Below, piece after piece: positions 1 to 5,815 of a DNA stretch of 23,945 nucleotides (position 1 is the stretch's first letter; every line of letters starts with the position of its first letter). The DNA is from CAG-791 sp045113775 (GTDB lineage Bacteria > Bacillota > Clostridia > Lachnospirales > Lachnospiraceae): positions 1-23,945 of the forward strand of contig JBGUJH010000132.1 of NCBI GenBank assembly GCA_045113775.1, read 5' to 3'. The notes beneath the pieces were generated by a model. It saw nothing but the letters and a program-made list of their open reading frames with translations, was not told the origin of the DNA and searched no databases. Made by a program: the position numbers and the translations under genes.

Positions 1-88
1 GACATTCCAGATTGGGTGTATTGAAAGCACCGACCGCACATTTTCTTTCTTCCGCGATCGCAAGGATCTCTTTCAGGTTAACAAGCAT
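1..88 (-). CDS. Class II (ketose-bisphosphate) aldolase, 5' end only
   Basis: The first 29 codons read MLVNLKEILAIAEERKCAVG then AFNTPNLE. This is the typical opening of class II zinc-dependent fructose/tagatose-bisphosphate aldolases (FbaA/GatY/KbaY family), in which the 'vGAFN' stretch forms the first barrel strand. The gene runs off the left edge, so the zinc histidines and substrate preference cannot be seen. A GGAGG at 96-100 (reverse strand) lies 7 nt before the ATG and fixes the start. The stop codon of a short upstream frame abuts the ATG directly. A different aldolase of the same family ends at the right edge of the window, so the two could be paralogues of one sugar-phosphate locus. 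The family call is firm; the substrate is unknown. Confidence 0.85.
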   Translation of the reverse strand, partial: MLVNLKEILAIAEERKCAVGAFNTPNLEC

Positions 89-208
89 TTATGAACCTCC
101 TTCTCCTTTACGATTGATCTCCTTAAGCTTTGGCTTATCGGAAACAGTCAATATACCTGCGTTCATGATACCATGTTTAGCGCCTGTTTGTACTGTGTCT
201 CTTCCCAT
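89..208 (-). pseudogene. Short open frame abutting the aldolase start; possible C-terminal remnant
   Basis: A 39-codon frame ends in TAA at 89-91, immediately before the aldolase ATG. No ribosome site is visible before its first ATG. The frame stays open back to a TGA at 230-232, reading VDYILCGMGRDT...NAGILTV. The G-x-G-R-D-T and N-A-G-I-L-T-V pieces faintly resemble the motif IV end of HAD phosphatases. That would fit the truncated HAD start at 23585-23701, which follows the other aldolase. I do not recognise it with confidence. It could equally be leader sequence. Confidence 0.25.
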
Positions 209-319
209 CCCACACAAAATATAATCAACTCAACGAAGCTCATAACCAATGTTTCGTGTTCGACCTCTCTGGCGATTTTTCTCCTCAATCCTGTACACAA
301 CGAAAATCATCCACATGCA

Positions 320-347
320 ATATTTTGGCAGATTGTTGTCAAAATAT
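320..347. promoter_or_regulatory. Inverted repeat ATATTTTG-N12-CAAAATAT upstream of the aldolase
   Basis: Two perfect 8-bp arms (320-327 and 340-347) face each other about 230 bp upstream of the aldolase start. The reverse strand here contains TTGACA, a consensus -35, but no convincing -10 at 16-18 bp. It may be an operator or part of the aldolase promoter region. The rest of 209-483 shows no convincing gene on either strand, only short frames broken by stops. Confidence 0.3.
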
Positions 348-483
348 CGAACGTCTTTAGGTATAGCCTGGCAGATTTATATGGCTGTACCCAACTATTC
401 AAAATTATGTTTATAGGTAGGTGACTTTACGATTTTTAGTTGTGTACAGATTTGAAATATCAGGGTTTGTGCCTAAACGACTG

Positions 484-597
484 AGATTTCCAAGAGAGGA
501 AGGGCATTGGCAGGCTTTCATGTAAGAAAAATTTGTGGGAGGGGGTTGTCGCGGGCCCAGCTCGACCGCGCCGGGGGCGCGCTCTCGCTGTATGTTG
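484..597. repeat. Structured intergenic repeat, copy A
   Basis: This 114-bp segment matches 7518-7628 almost base for base over its first 85 nt, with blocks such as GGCTTTCATGTAAGAA and TTGTCGCGGGCCCAGCTCGA shared, and again over TCGCTGTATGTTG at its end. The variable part between these blocks is a hairpin in both copies. Here it is CGCGCC-GGG-GGCGCG (567-581). The arms differ from copy B but pair perfectly in each, as expected of a conserved RNA or DNA structure. No credible protein is encoded; short frames through it are broken by stops. I associate similar sequence with many Lachnospiraceae intergenic regions, but that is recollection, not a search. Confidence 0.75.
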
Positions 598-616
598 TCG
601 GAGTATACCTCATTAC

Positions 617-744
617 GAATAGCAGTGAAGGCTCACTTCGTTCGCCTTTACGGACAAAAAGGAGGACCACATCCGCTCGTGCAAGCACGGCGTCTGTGAT
701 CCTCCTTTTTCTCCTACAAGCACTCCGTGCTTGCACTGCTATTC
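617..744. terminator. Nested inverted repeat with a strong central terminator hairpin
   Basis: An outer 11-bp perfect stem (617-627 with 734-744) encloses three further hairpins. AGTGA/TCACT lies at 624-637. A central 16-bp stem, AAAAAGGAGGACCACA (656-671) with TGTGATCCTCCTTTTT (695-710), has one mismatch. CAAGCAC/GTGCTTG lies at about 717-733. Inside the central stem is a further CGTGC-AA-GCACG. The A-run/T-run ends make the central hairpin a likely bidirectional terminator. The minus-strand fic gene would end here, about 240 bp past its stop. The multi-armed form is more elaborate than a simple terminator. Confidence 0.65.
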
Positions 745-810
745 TACATTAAGGTGCGTTCCTCGTTATCACTCATACTCTATGATGACCTTTTGGTTTG
801 TAGGATATAA

Positions 811-903
811 AGTGGTTTGCATTATAAATTACCACAACATATATACGTATTATATGACCTATCCTGTTTTACCAATATCTTTTGGGTCAATAATTGGTCG
901 CCA
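811..903. repeat. Direct repeat, left copy, flanking fic
   Basis: 93 bp nearly identical to 2072-2165 in the same orientation: three substitutions and one single-base indel by eye. Both copies start AGTGGTTTGCATTATAAATT and end AATTGGTCGCCA. Each contains short inverted repeats (GTGGT...ACCAC and ACCAAT...ATTGGT) and, on the minus strand, TTGGTA-15 bp-TATAAT. The pair brackets the fic gene exactly, with the left copy 81 bp beyond the fic stop. Confidence 0.85.
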
Positions 904-984
904 AATGGTACTTGTTACACGCTCCGGCAAACATTGCATTCAGTTTGTCCTGTATTTCTTTTAGATCCATTCCGTCAACCTCTT

Positions 985-1986
985 TCAGGTCTTATCAACA
1001 ACTTCCCAAAAACCATTTTTGCTTGCGCCATGGCGAATCAGCACACCCTGTTTCTTAAGGGAAGCCACAAGCCTCTCAACCTGTCGTTCTGTTAATCCCA
1101 AGGTGGATGCAAGTACTTTTGCGGTCAATCTCCCATCCTGACGAAGAAGTGCCAGCACTTTCTCCTCATTTGTCCCGACATTTATCCCGACATTTGTCCC
1201 GACATTCTGGTGGCTATTCTGCGTTTTGATAATATCCGCCAGCGCATCCCGTATGATCTGAAGCATGAACGTGACAAAGATTGTTGATTCTCCCTCTGTG
1301 TTTGATGCATTCAAAGCAGCATAGTATCCATCCTGCTGTTCATGAATCAACGTCTCAACAGGAAGCCATGCGAAAAACGGTTTCCATTTCTGTAATATCA
1401 GCGACTGCCACAGTCTGCCGGTTCTGCCATTTCCATCCGCGAAGGGATGAATAAACTCAAACTCATAATGAAAAATACATGATTTCACTAACGGATGCAG
1501 CTTGGACTGCTTCAGCCAGGAAAACAGCTGATCTATCAGATCCGGCACATAATTTGCCGGAGTACCGGCATGAATCAGCTGCGTGCCTGCATACACACCG
1601 ACATTCGTACCCCTGAATACCCCTGCCTCCTTCACAAGGCCATCCATCATGATCCTGTGCGCCAGTAACAGGTTCTTCACACTGTAAGGATCCAATGCGG
1701 AAACTCTCTCATAAGCCTCGTAGGCATTCTTAACTTCTCTGATATCCTGAGGCGGTCCCAGTACGCGTTTACCCTCAATAACGTCGCTTACCTGTTCCAG
1801 CGTGAGAGTATTCTGCTCAATCGCCAGCGAGGAGTGGATCGACTTGATTCGACTCTCCCTGCGCAGTGTCGGATTAGGATGCAAGGAGTCATAGGTTGCA
1901 ACAGCGCCGACCTGCTCTCCGATCTCGATCACCAAATTCGTTATTTCTTCTGTCATTGTAAAAGGAGGCTGATAAAACTCACCCAT
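985..1986 (-). CDS. Fic-family AMP-transferase with C-terminal winged-helix domain
   Basis: A 333-aa Fic (filamentation induced by cAMP) protein, predicted to transfer AMP from ATP to hydroxyl side chains of target proteins in the cytosol. The catalytic loop HPFADGNGRTGR is complete at residues 180-191. An upstream helix carries SSLAIEQN (52-59), which fits the S-x-x-x-E inhibitory motif that holds class II Fic enzymes inactive. Residues 261-273 are a low-complexity NVGT/NVGI run, followed by a winged-helix DNA-binding domain (about 275-330), so it may also act as a regulator. I chose the ATG at 1986 because AAAGGGGG lies 8 nt upstream; the frame is open for 23 more codons without a better site. 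It has no visible partner toxin or antitoxin and sits between two direct repeats. Targets are unknown. Confidence 0.9.
   Translation of the reverse strand: MGEFYQPPFTMTEEITNLVIEIGEQVGAVATYDSLHPNPTLRRESRIKSIHSSLAIEQNTLTLEQVSDVIEGKRVLGPPQDIREVKNAYEAYERVSALDPYSVKNLLLAHRIMMDGLVKEAGVFRGTNVGVYAGTQLIHAGTPANYVPDLIDQLFSWLKQSKLHPLVKSCIFHYEFEFIHPFADGNGRTGRLWQSLILQKWKPFFAWLPVETLIHEQQDGYYAALNASNTEGESTIFVTFMLQIIRDALADIIKTQNSHQNVGTNVGINVGTNEEKVLALLRQDGRLTAKVLASTLGLTERQVERLVASLKKQGVLIRHGASKNGFWEVVDKT
1167..1206. repeat. Tandem 12-bp repeat inside fic
   Basis: Three 12-bp units (1167-1178, 1179-1190, 1191-1202; consensus CATTTGTCCCGA on the plus strand) plus a partial fourth encode the NVGT-NVGI-NVGT linker between the Fic and winged-helix domains. 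Because the unit is a multiple of three, copy-number change would lengthen or shorten the linker without breaking the frame. Confidence 0.85.
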
Positions 1987-2071
1987 ACCTGTATCCCCCT
2001 TTTTATATCTTTGACAACAAGTTGATTGTCTGTTTCTTTTTTCCGCTTGGAACACTTACAAGAGCATATAT

Positions 2072-2165
2072 AGTGGTTTGCATTATAAATTTACCACAAC
2101 ATATATACGTATTATATGAGCTATTCTGTTTTACCAATATCTTTGGGGTCAATAATTGGTCGCCA
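2072..2165. repeat. Direct repeat, right copy, flanking fic, with candidate promoter
   Basis: Near-identical partner of 811-903 (differences: one extra T, C to G, C to T, T to G). It lies 85 bp upstream of the fic start. On the minus strand it offers TTGGTA (2132-2137) and TATAAT (2111-2116), 15 bp apart. The spacer is short but the -10 is perfect, so this copy may drive fic. The same elements in the left copy point leftward beyond fic. Confidence 0.8.
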
Positions 2166-2182
2166 CCAGAAGGCCAAGGAGA

Positions 2183-2335
2183 TTACACTCTAATCTCATC
2201 CAGCGCATATCGAATTTCATCTTCCACCGTGATATCTGCTGCCAACCAAGGATGATCCGCCAGCTTAAAACCCTTATGTGGAAGATCAAATACTTGTGCT
2301 TCTGTTATTTCCTGTGCGCTTTCTTTTGCCCCCAC
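2183..2335 (-). pseudogene. Unrecognised 50-codon frame, probably the tail of a decayed gene
   Basis: A minus-strand frame from a GTG at 2335 to TAA at 2183 ends ...VEDEIRYALDEIRV and has plausible codon use. AGAGGA lies 9 nt before the GTG. Upstream coding-like sequence continues in other frames (about 2336-2460, including EVATLWDEDKELKKKRK and MAEMYGMMMEGF), which suggests a longer gene broken by frameshifts. I do not recognise the family. The acidic C-terminus resembles small antitoxins only loosely. Confidence 0.3.
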
Positions 2336-2507
2336 TGCATTGTTTCCTCTTTTTCTTTAACTCTTTATCTTCATCCCATAGAGTAGCAACTTCCTGTATA
2401 TACAGGATTACTACTGAATCCTTCCATCATCATACCATACATCTCGGCCATTTTGCTAAGCTATCATAGGGATTAGTTTAATCAAACGCCAAATATCTTC
2501 ACCCACT

Positions 2508-2699
2508 TTGTATGTTTTCAAACGTTTTCATAAATCTGTTGTTTTACTTGTGGAAGCGAAATACACTCTCGTTTGCAGGAAGCTCTTTAAGCAGCAGCTT
2601 GCGATCGAGAATATCCCCGAAGAAGTAGTCGATACTTACTATAAGAAAGATGCGCCGCATGATATGTATATTGCGGAGGTACTTGAGATCCTTACTTGA
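2508..2699 (+). other. Unrecognised 63-aa plus-strand frame, possible fragment
   Basis: The frame reads ...LFKQQLAIENIPEEVVDTYY then KKDAPHDMYIAEVLEILT. The second half looks protein-like but the first part does not. No ribosome site precedes the ATG. It lies between gene debris and the IS element. It may be the 3' end of a lost gene. No function is assigned. Confidence 0.2.
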
Positions 2700-2733
2700 G
2701 ATGGCGGACTATGCGGCATTCGCTGTATGAAAT

Positions 2734-2767
2734 AAAAAGAGAGGCTGTCGCATTAAGTGAAGGTCAA
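2734..2767 (-). terminator. Distal arm of a terminator hairpin split by the IS
   Basis: This arm (AAAAAGAGAGGCTGTCGCA at 2734-2752, then TTAAGTGAAGGT to 2764) pairs with 4490-4518 if the IS and one CAA copy are removed. Read on the minus strand it is the U-tailed 3' half of the DUF4418 gene's terminator. CAA at 2765-2767 is the loop and the target duplication. Confidence 0.65.
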
Positions 2768-2842
2768 TGAACTGCTCCCCGTCAAGTAGACAATAAAAAA
2801 AACAAAATTTTCTGCCATCAGATTTTTGTCTGGTGGCAGTTT

Positions 2843-3649
2843 TTATGCTGCCGCCAGATATTGTTCGTATTTCTCTATCGGTGTCATAACACCCAATTTT
2901 CGCTGTAGCCGCCTGTTGTTATAGTACTCGATATAGTCCTCAATCATCTTTACAAGAGAGTCTTTGTTGGTAAACCGTTTTCCGTAATACCTTTCCCGCT
3001 TTAGAATGCCCCAGAACCCTTCCATCGGACCGTTATCGATACACTTTGCTACTCTGGACATACTTTGTGTCATCCCAGCCGCTTCAAGTTTGCTATGAAA
3101 GTTCCGGCTGGTGTACTGGTATCCTCTGTCACTATGGCACAGTGGTGTCGCACCGGGATTCGCAGCAATAGCTGCATCAAAAGTGTTAAATACCAACGGG
3201 TTATTGTTTGAATCCCCGATCACATATGATACGATCCTCCGGTCAAACAGATCGAGAATGGCACTCAGGTAAATCTTGTGAACTTCTATACCGGTGTAAT
3301 ACTTGAATTCAGTAACATCAGTCAGCCATTTCTGGTTTGGAGACTCCGCTGTGAATTCTCTGTTAAGGACATTTTCTGCAATGAACTGAGGGTTTGCTGC
3401 CCGTCTGGTGCAGCCGTTGTTTGAATACTTGATAGTGGATTTGATGCTTTTCTTCCGGCAGATCCGCAGTACCCTCTTGTCATTTGCCTTGATGCCGTGA
3501 TACCTTTCCAGATCATCACGTATACGGCGGTAGCCCTTATCAGGGCTCTCTATGTGGATCTTTTCTATCTCTTCGGCGATTCTTTCGTTTTCTGCTATAT
3601 AGGCCGGAATGCCTCTATGGAGCCATTTGTAGTACGCGGACCGGTTCAC
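2843..3649 (-). CDS. IS3-family transposase catalytic part (OrfB)
   Basis: DDE transposase/integrase domain: TDVTEF (D111), CHSDRGYQY (D174) and MEGFWGILKRE (E210), giving DD35E spacing, preceded by a helix-turn-helix_21-type segment. The 268-aa reading starts at a GTG at 3649, but the open frame extends back to about 3779 and the functional product is probably the OrfAB fusion. That fusion is made by -1 slippage at 3772-3778 and would be about 525 aa. It cuts and joins the IS ends in the cytoplasm. All catalytic residues are present. It ends 75 bp before the IS tip. Confidence 0.93.
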   Translation of the reverse strand: MNRSAYYKWLHRGIPAYIAENERIAEEIEKIHIESPDKGYRRIRDDLERYHGIKANDKRVLRICRKKSIKSTIKYSNNGCTRRAANPQFIAENVLNREFTAESPNQKWLTDVTEFKYYTGIEVHKIYLSAILDLFDRRIVSYVIGDSNNNPLVFNTFDAAIAANPGATPLCHSDRGYQYTSRNFHSKLEAAGMTQSMSRVAKCIDNGPMEGFWGILKRERYYGKRFTNKDSLVKMIEDYIEYYNNRRLQRKLGVMTPIEKYEQYLAAA

Positions 3650-3741
3650 ATGGCCCAGCTCGCAAAGAGCTCTGATTGGATATCCGTGCCCCTCGTGTTC
3701 TTCTTTGATCGCCTGATAGATTTGTACATGCCTGACCAGGC

Positions 3742-4419
3742 TCAGCCCCGCCTCCTCTCTAACTCGTCGAGTTTTTTTAAGAAAGACACCTCCATCTCTG
3801 CCCGCTCTTTCTCTGCCCGCAGGATCTTATTCTCTGCCCGGAGTCTCTCCAGTTCAGACATTTCCTCTACTGGCTTTGAACGGCCGCGTCGGTCCTGAAG
3901 GGCGTCTACCCCTCCTGCTTCATACTTGACGGTATAGCTTCGTGCCTGTTGATAGGAAACACCGAATTTAGCCGCTGTTTCAGCATAATTATGGTCATGT
4001 GCAATGCAGTATTGAACGATTTCCACCCTCTCATTAAAAGTGGTCTTTCTTCCTTTGGTCATGATTGCGGTTCCTCCTGTTCCGGAAGCTTTCAGTTCTT
4101 CATGACCATTATACTTCTTTATCCAGTTTTGCAGCTTGCTTTTAGCTCTGATCCCGTAGCGTTGGCAGATCTCCTGCAGGGAGCCTCGGCCACTGAGGTA
4201 ATCCATCACTGCCTGCTCTTTCAGTTCTTTCGAATACTGTTTATACCGCGTAACAAGAAAAGCACCTTCTCCTTCACTTTTATAAATTCTTATCCACTGC
4301 TGCAAAGCATCCAAACTGACCCCCAGTCTGGCTCTGGCATGACGTTGTGTTTCCTTGCCCTCTAATATCAGATGTACAGTCTGCAGTTTCTCTGCTGGAT
4401 TAATCTTGTTGATAGACAT
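3742..4419 (-). CDS. IS3-family transposase DNA-binding part (OrfA)
   Basis: 225 aa containing two or three successive helix-turn-helix units (about residues 10-40, 60-100 and 125-165). They are followed by a leucine-zipper-like helix, ELERLRAENKILRAEKERAE, at the C-terminus, as in long OrfA proteins of the IS150 group. It binds the IS ends and oligomerises. Its last codons TTA AAA AAA hold the slip site for entry into the orfB frame, and it stops with TGA at 3742-3744. The start ATG lies 67 bp inside the right IS end. Confidence 0.92.
   Translation of the reverse strand: MSINKINPAEKLQTVHLILEGKETQRHARARLGVSLDALQQWIRIYKSEGEGAFLVTRYKQYSKELKEQAVMDYLSGRGSLQEICQRYGIRAKSKLQNWIKKYNGHEELKASGTGGTAIMTKGRKTTFNERVEIVQYCIAHDHNYAETAAKFGVSYQQARSYTVKYEAGGVDALQDRRGRSKPVEEMSELERLRAENKILRAEKERAEMEVSFLKKLDELERRRG
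3772..3778 (-). promoter_or_regulatory. Programmed -1 frameshift site (A7)
   Basis: On the coding strand seven A residues lie as A AAA AAA in the orfA frame (from TTA AAA AAA CTC). Slipping back one base continues as AAA ACT CGA CGA and enters the orfB frame, which stays open into the catalytic domain. A-heptamer slippage is the usual way IS3 elements make OrfAB. No stimulatory pseudoknot was checked. Confidence 0.75.
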
Positions 4420-4486
4420 AAAATGCCCCCTTCCGGGCAGTAAGCTTTTTGTTTTTTAGCTTGTCTACCTGGAAGGGAGCATATCA

Positions 4487-4518
4487 CAAACCTACGCTTT
4501 TGCGGCACGCCCCTTTTT
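4487..4518 (-). terminator. Proximal arm of the DUF4418 gene terminator (split by the IS)
   Basis: CAA followed by ACCTACGCTT-TTGCGGCACGCC-CCTTTTT. On the minus strand it is the 5' arm (AAAAAGGGGCG...), beginning 20 nt after the DUF4418 stop. Together with 2734-2764 it forms an imperfect stem of about 29-31 bp closed by a CAA loop, several mismatches being G-U pairs in minus-strand RNA. The arms are now about 1.7 kb apart, so termination here is probably impaired. Confidence 0.65.
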
Positions 4519-4538
4519 GAATATTCATTTTCTTTCCT

Positions 4539-4967
4539 TTATTCTTCCTCGCCCGGTCCCTTCTCTTTGTTCTCCTTGATGATCCGGAGAATATCCCACA
4601 GGGCAAGTAATGCGATAAAGATCGCGGAGCCTCTGGTAAAGGGTTTAAGCCTGACCTGACAATGCATATTGCTGAGCAGGCATATGTGTACAAGTACTCC
4701 CGGCGTCATAAATGTGACCACAGAAAGCACAAGTGCCGCGGTATCGCAAATCAGTTTGATCGCTTTGCTTTTTACAAAGGCTGCGATCGCAAACAGAACC
4801 GCAAGTCCTATCCCGCACATAGCGACGCGGATCTGCGCATTATGGCAAATCATCAAAGTCCCGTCTTCTTTGGGCCCGCACGCCGAAAACATCGTCATGG
4901 ATCCAACAGCAAGCAGCAGGCCGGCAGCTGACGAAATCAGCGAGATCACTCTGCCTTTTTCAATCAT
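4539..4967 (-). CDS. DUF4418 family four-helix membrane protein
   Basis: 142 aa with four predicted membrane helices (about 8-28, 47-65, 72-97 and 112-130). It has the signatures I associate with DUF4418: FSACGPKEDGTLMICHNA (residues 27-44) and TPGVLVHICLLSNMHC (88-103). Conserved cysteines (30, 41, 96, 103) may face one side of the membrane. The biochemical function is unknown; relatives often sit beside ABC exporters. It lies 152 bp downstream of the response-regulator gene on the same strand, with its own candidate promoter and an inverted repeat between, so it may be a target of that system. GGGAG precedes the ATG. Confidence 0.85.
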   Translation of the reverse strand: MIEKGRVISLISSAAGLLLAVGSMTMFSACGPKEDGTLMICHNAQIRVAMCGIGLAVLFAIAAFVKSKAIKLICDTAALVLSVVTFMTPGVLVHICLLSNMHCQVRLKPFTRGSAIFIALLALWDILRIIKENKEKGPGEEE

Positions 4968-5035
4968 CTTTCTTCTCCCTATTGACTGATGTTGGCCCGC
5001 GTGTTCGAAACGATTAGTTAAACTGCTAACATCGC

Positions 5036-5068
5036 TTTATGTATAATAATACCTAAACTATACATAAA
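5036..5068 (-). promoter_or_regulatory. Inverted repeat over the candidate DUF4418 promoter
   Basis: TTTATGTATA (5036-5045) and TATACATAAA (5059-5068) are perfect 10-bp arms with a 13-bp spacer. The minus strand here offers TATTAT/TATACAT as -10 and TTTCAA about 17 bp upstream. The dyad lies in the 152-bp gap between the response regulator and the DUF4418 gene and could be an operator. Confidence 0.4.
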
Positions 5069-5119
5069 TTGAAATAAAATAATTTGAAAATAAACCCAAA
5101 CAATATGCATGAAGCACCC

Positions 5120-5815
5120 TTACGGTTTATCGGCAAATTTATATCCTGCCCCCCAGACGGTAAGTATATATTCCGGCTTTTGGGGATTCTCCTCGATCTT
5201 CTCCCGGATTCTCCCTATATGAACCATAACTGTCGCGGTATCCCCTGTCGGATCCTGTCCCCAGATCCGCTCAAGCAGCGCTTCCCTGGAGAACACCATC
5301 CCCTGATGGGAGGCCAGGAAATACAAAAGCTCATACTCCCGGTTCTTGAGATTCACCTCTTCTCCCCTTACAGTGACTTTGCGATAAGGCACGGAGATCA
5401 CAAGGTCCCTGTACCGGATCTCCTGCTTCTCTGTACCGGATTCGCCCAGAAGAATTTCGTGAATTCGGATATGCGCTTTTGCTCTGGCGACCAGTTCTGT
5501 CGGATTAAAAGGCTTCATTATATAGTCATCCGCGCCAAGTCCCAGTCCCCGGATCATATCCACGTCCTCTGTCTTAGCCGTCACCATGATAATAGGAACA
5601 TTCTGTTCCCGTCTGATCCTGCGGCATATCTCAAATCCGCTCATTCCCGGAAGCATGATATCAAGCAGAAGCAGGTCATAATCCCCGCTTTTTGCTTTCT
5701 TATACCCTTCGTCTCCATCGCTGCACAGTTCCACCTCGTAGTCAGACGCCTCCAGATAATCTCTCTCCAGCTCTGCCGCAAGAATATCATCTTCAACGAT
5801 CAGTATCTTCTTCAT
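5120..5815 (-). CDS. OmpR/PhoB-family response regulator
   Basis: 231 aa. The N-terminal receiver domain has the acidic pair D9-D10, the phosphorylated aspartate D52 (LLLLDIMLPG), T79 and K101 (IMKPF). The C-terminal winged helix (about 130-228) includes the usual NREYELLYFL and the GAGYKF ending. It is a cytosolic transcription factor activated by the adjacent kinase. Its start overlaps the end of the kinase gene by 23 bp, so the two are translated together. The signal is not evident; the nearest possible target is the DUF4418 gene. Confidence 0.95.
   Translation of the reverse strand: MKKILIVEDDILAAELERDYLEASDYEVELCSDGDEGYKKAKSGDYDLLLLDIMLPGMSGFEICRRIRREQNVPIIMVTAKTEDVDMIRGLGLGADDYIMKPFNPTELVARAKAHIRIHEILLGESGTEKQEIRYRDLVISVPYRKVTVRGEEVNLKNREYELLYFLASHQGMVFSREALLERIWGQDPTGDTATVMVHIGRIREKIEENPQKPEYILTVWGAGYKFADKP

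Larger units (their letters stand above)
2768..4486 (-). mobile_element. Complete IS3-family (IS150-type) insertion sequence
   Basis: A 1719-bp element starting TG and ending CA. Imperfect terminal inverted repeats are visible: TGAACTGCTCCC at 2768-2779 against TGATATGCTCCC read inward from 4486, then a shared GTAGACAA and an A-rich tract in each arm. It is flanked by a 3-bp direct repeat CAA (2765-2767 and 4487-4489), the duplication size expected of the IS150 group. It carries overlapping orfA and orfB in -1 register with an A7 slip site. Both frames and the DDE residues are intact, so it may be active. No second copy is in the window. Confidence 0.9.

Noticed and set aside
53..60. GCGATCGC octamers seen at several places (also near 4784 and 7680) as a HIP1-like repeat
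   Set aside because: They are few, mostly within coding sequence and easily produced by Ala-Ile/Arg-Ser codons; no regular spacing.
1167..1206. Possible CRISPR-like array
   Set aside because: Contiguous 12-bp units without spacers, inside a coding frame; no cas genes nearby.
3741..3780. orfA/orfB break as a disabling frameshift
   Set aside because: The A7 heptamer and -1 register are the normal IS3 arrangement, and both frames are otherwise intact.
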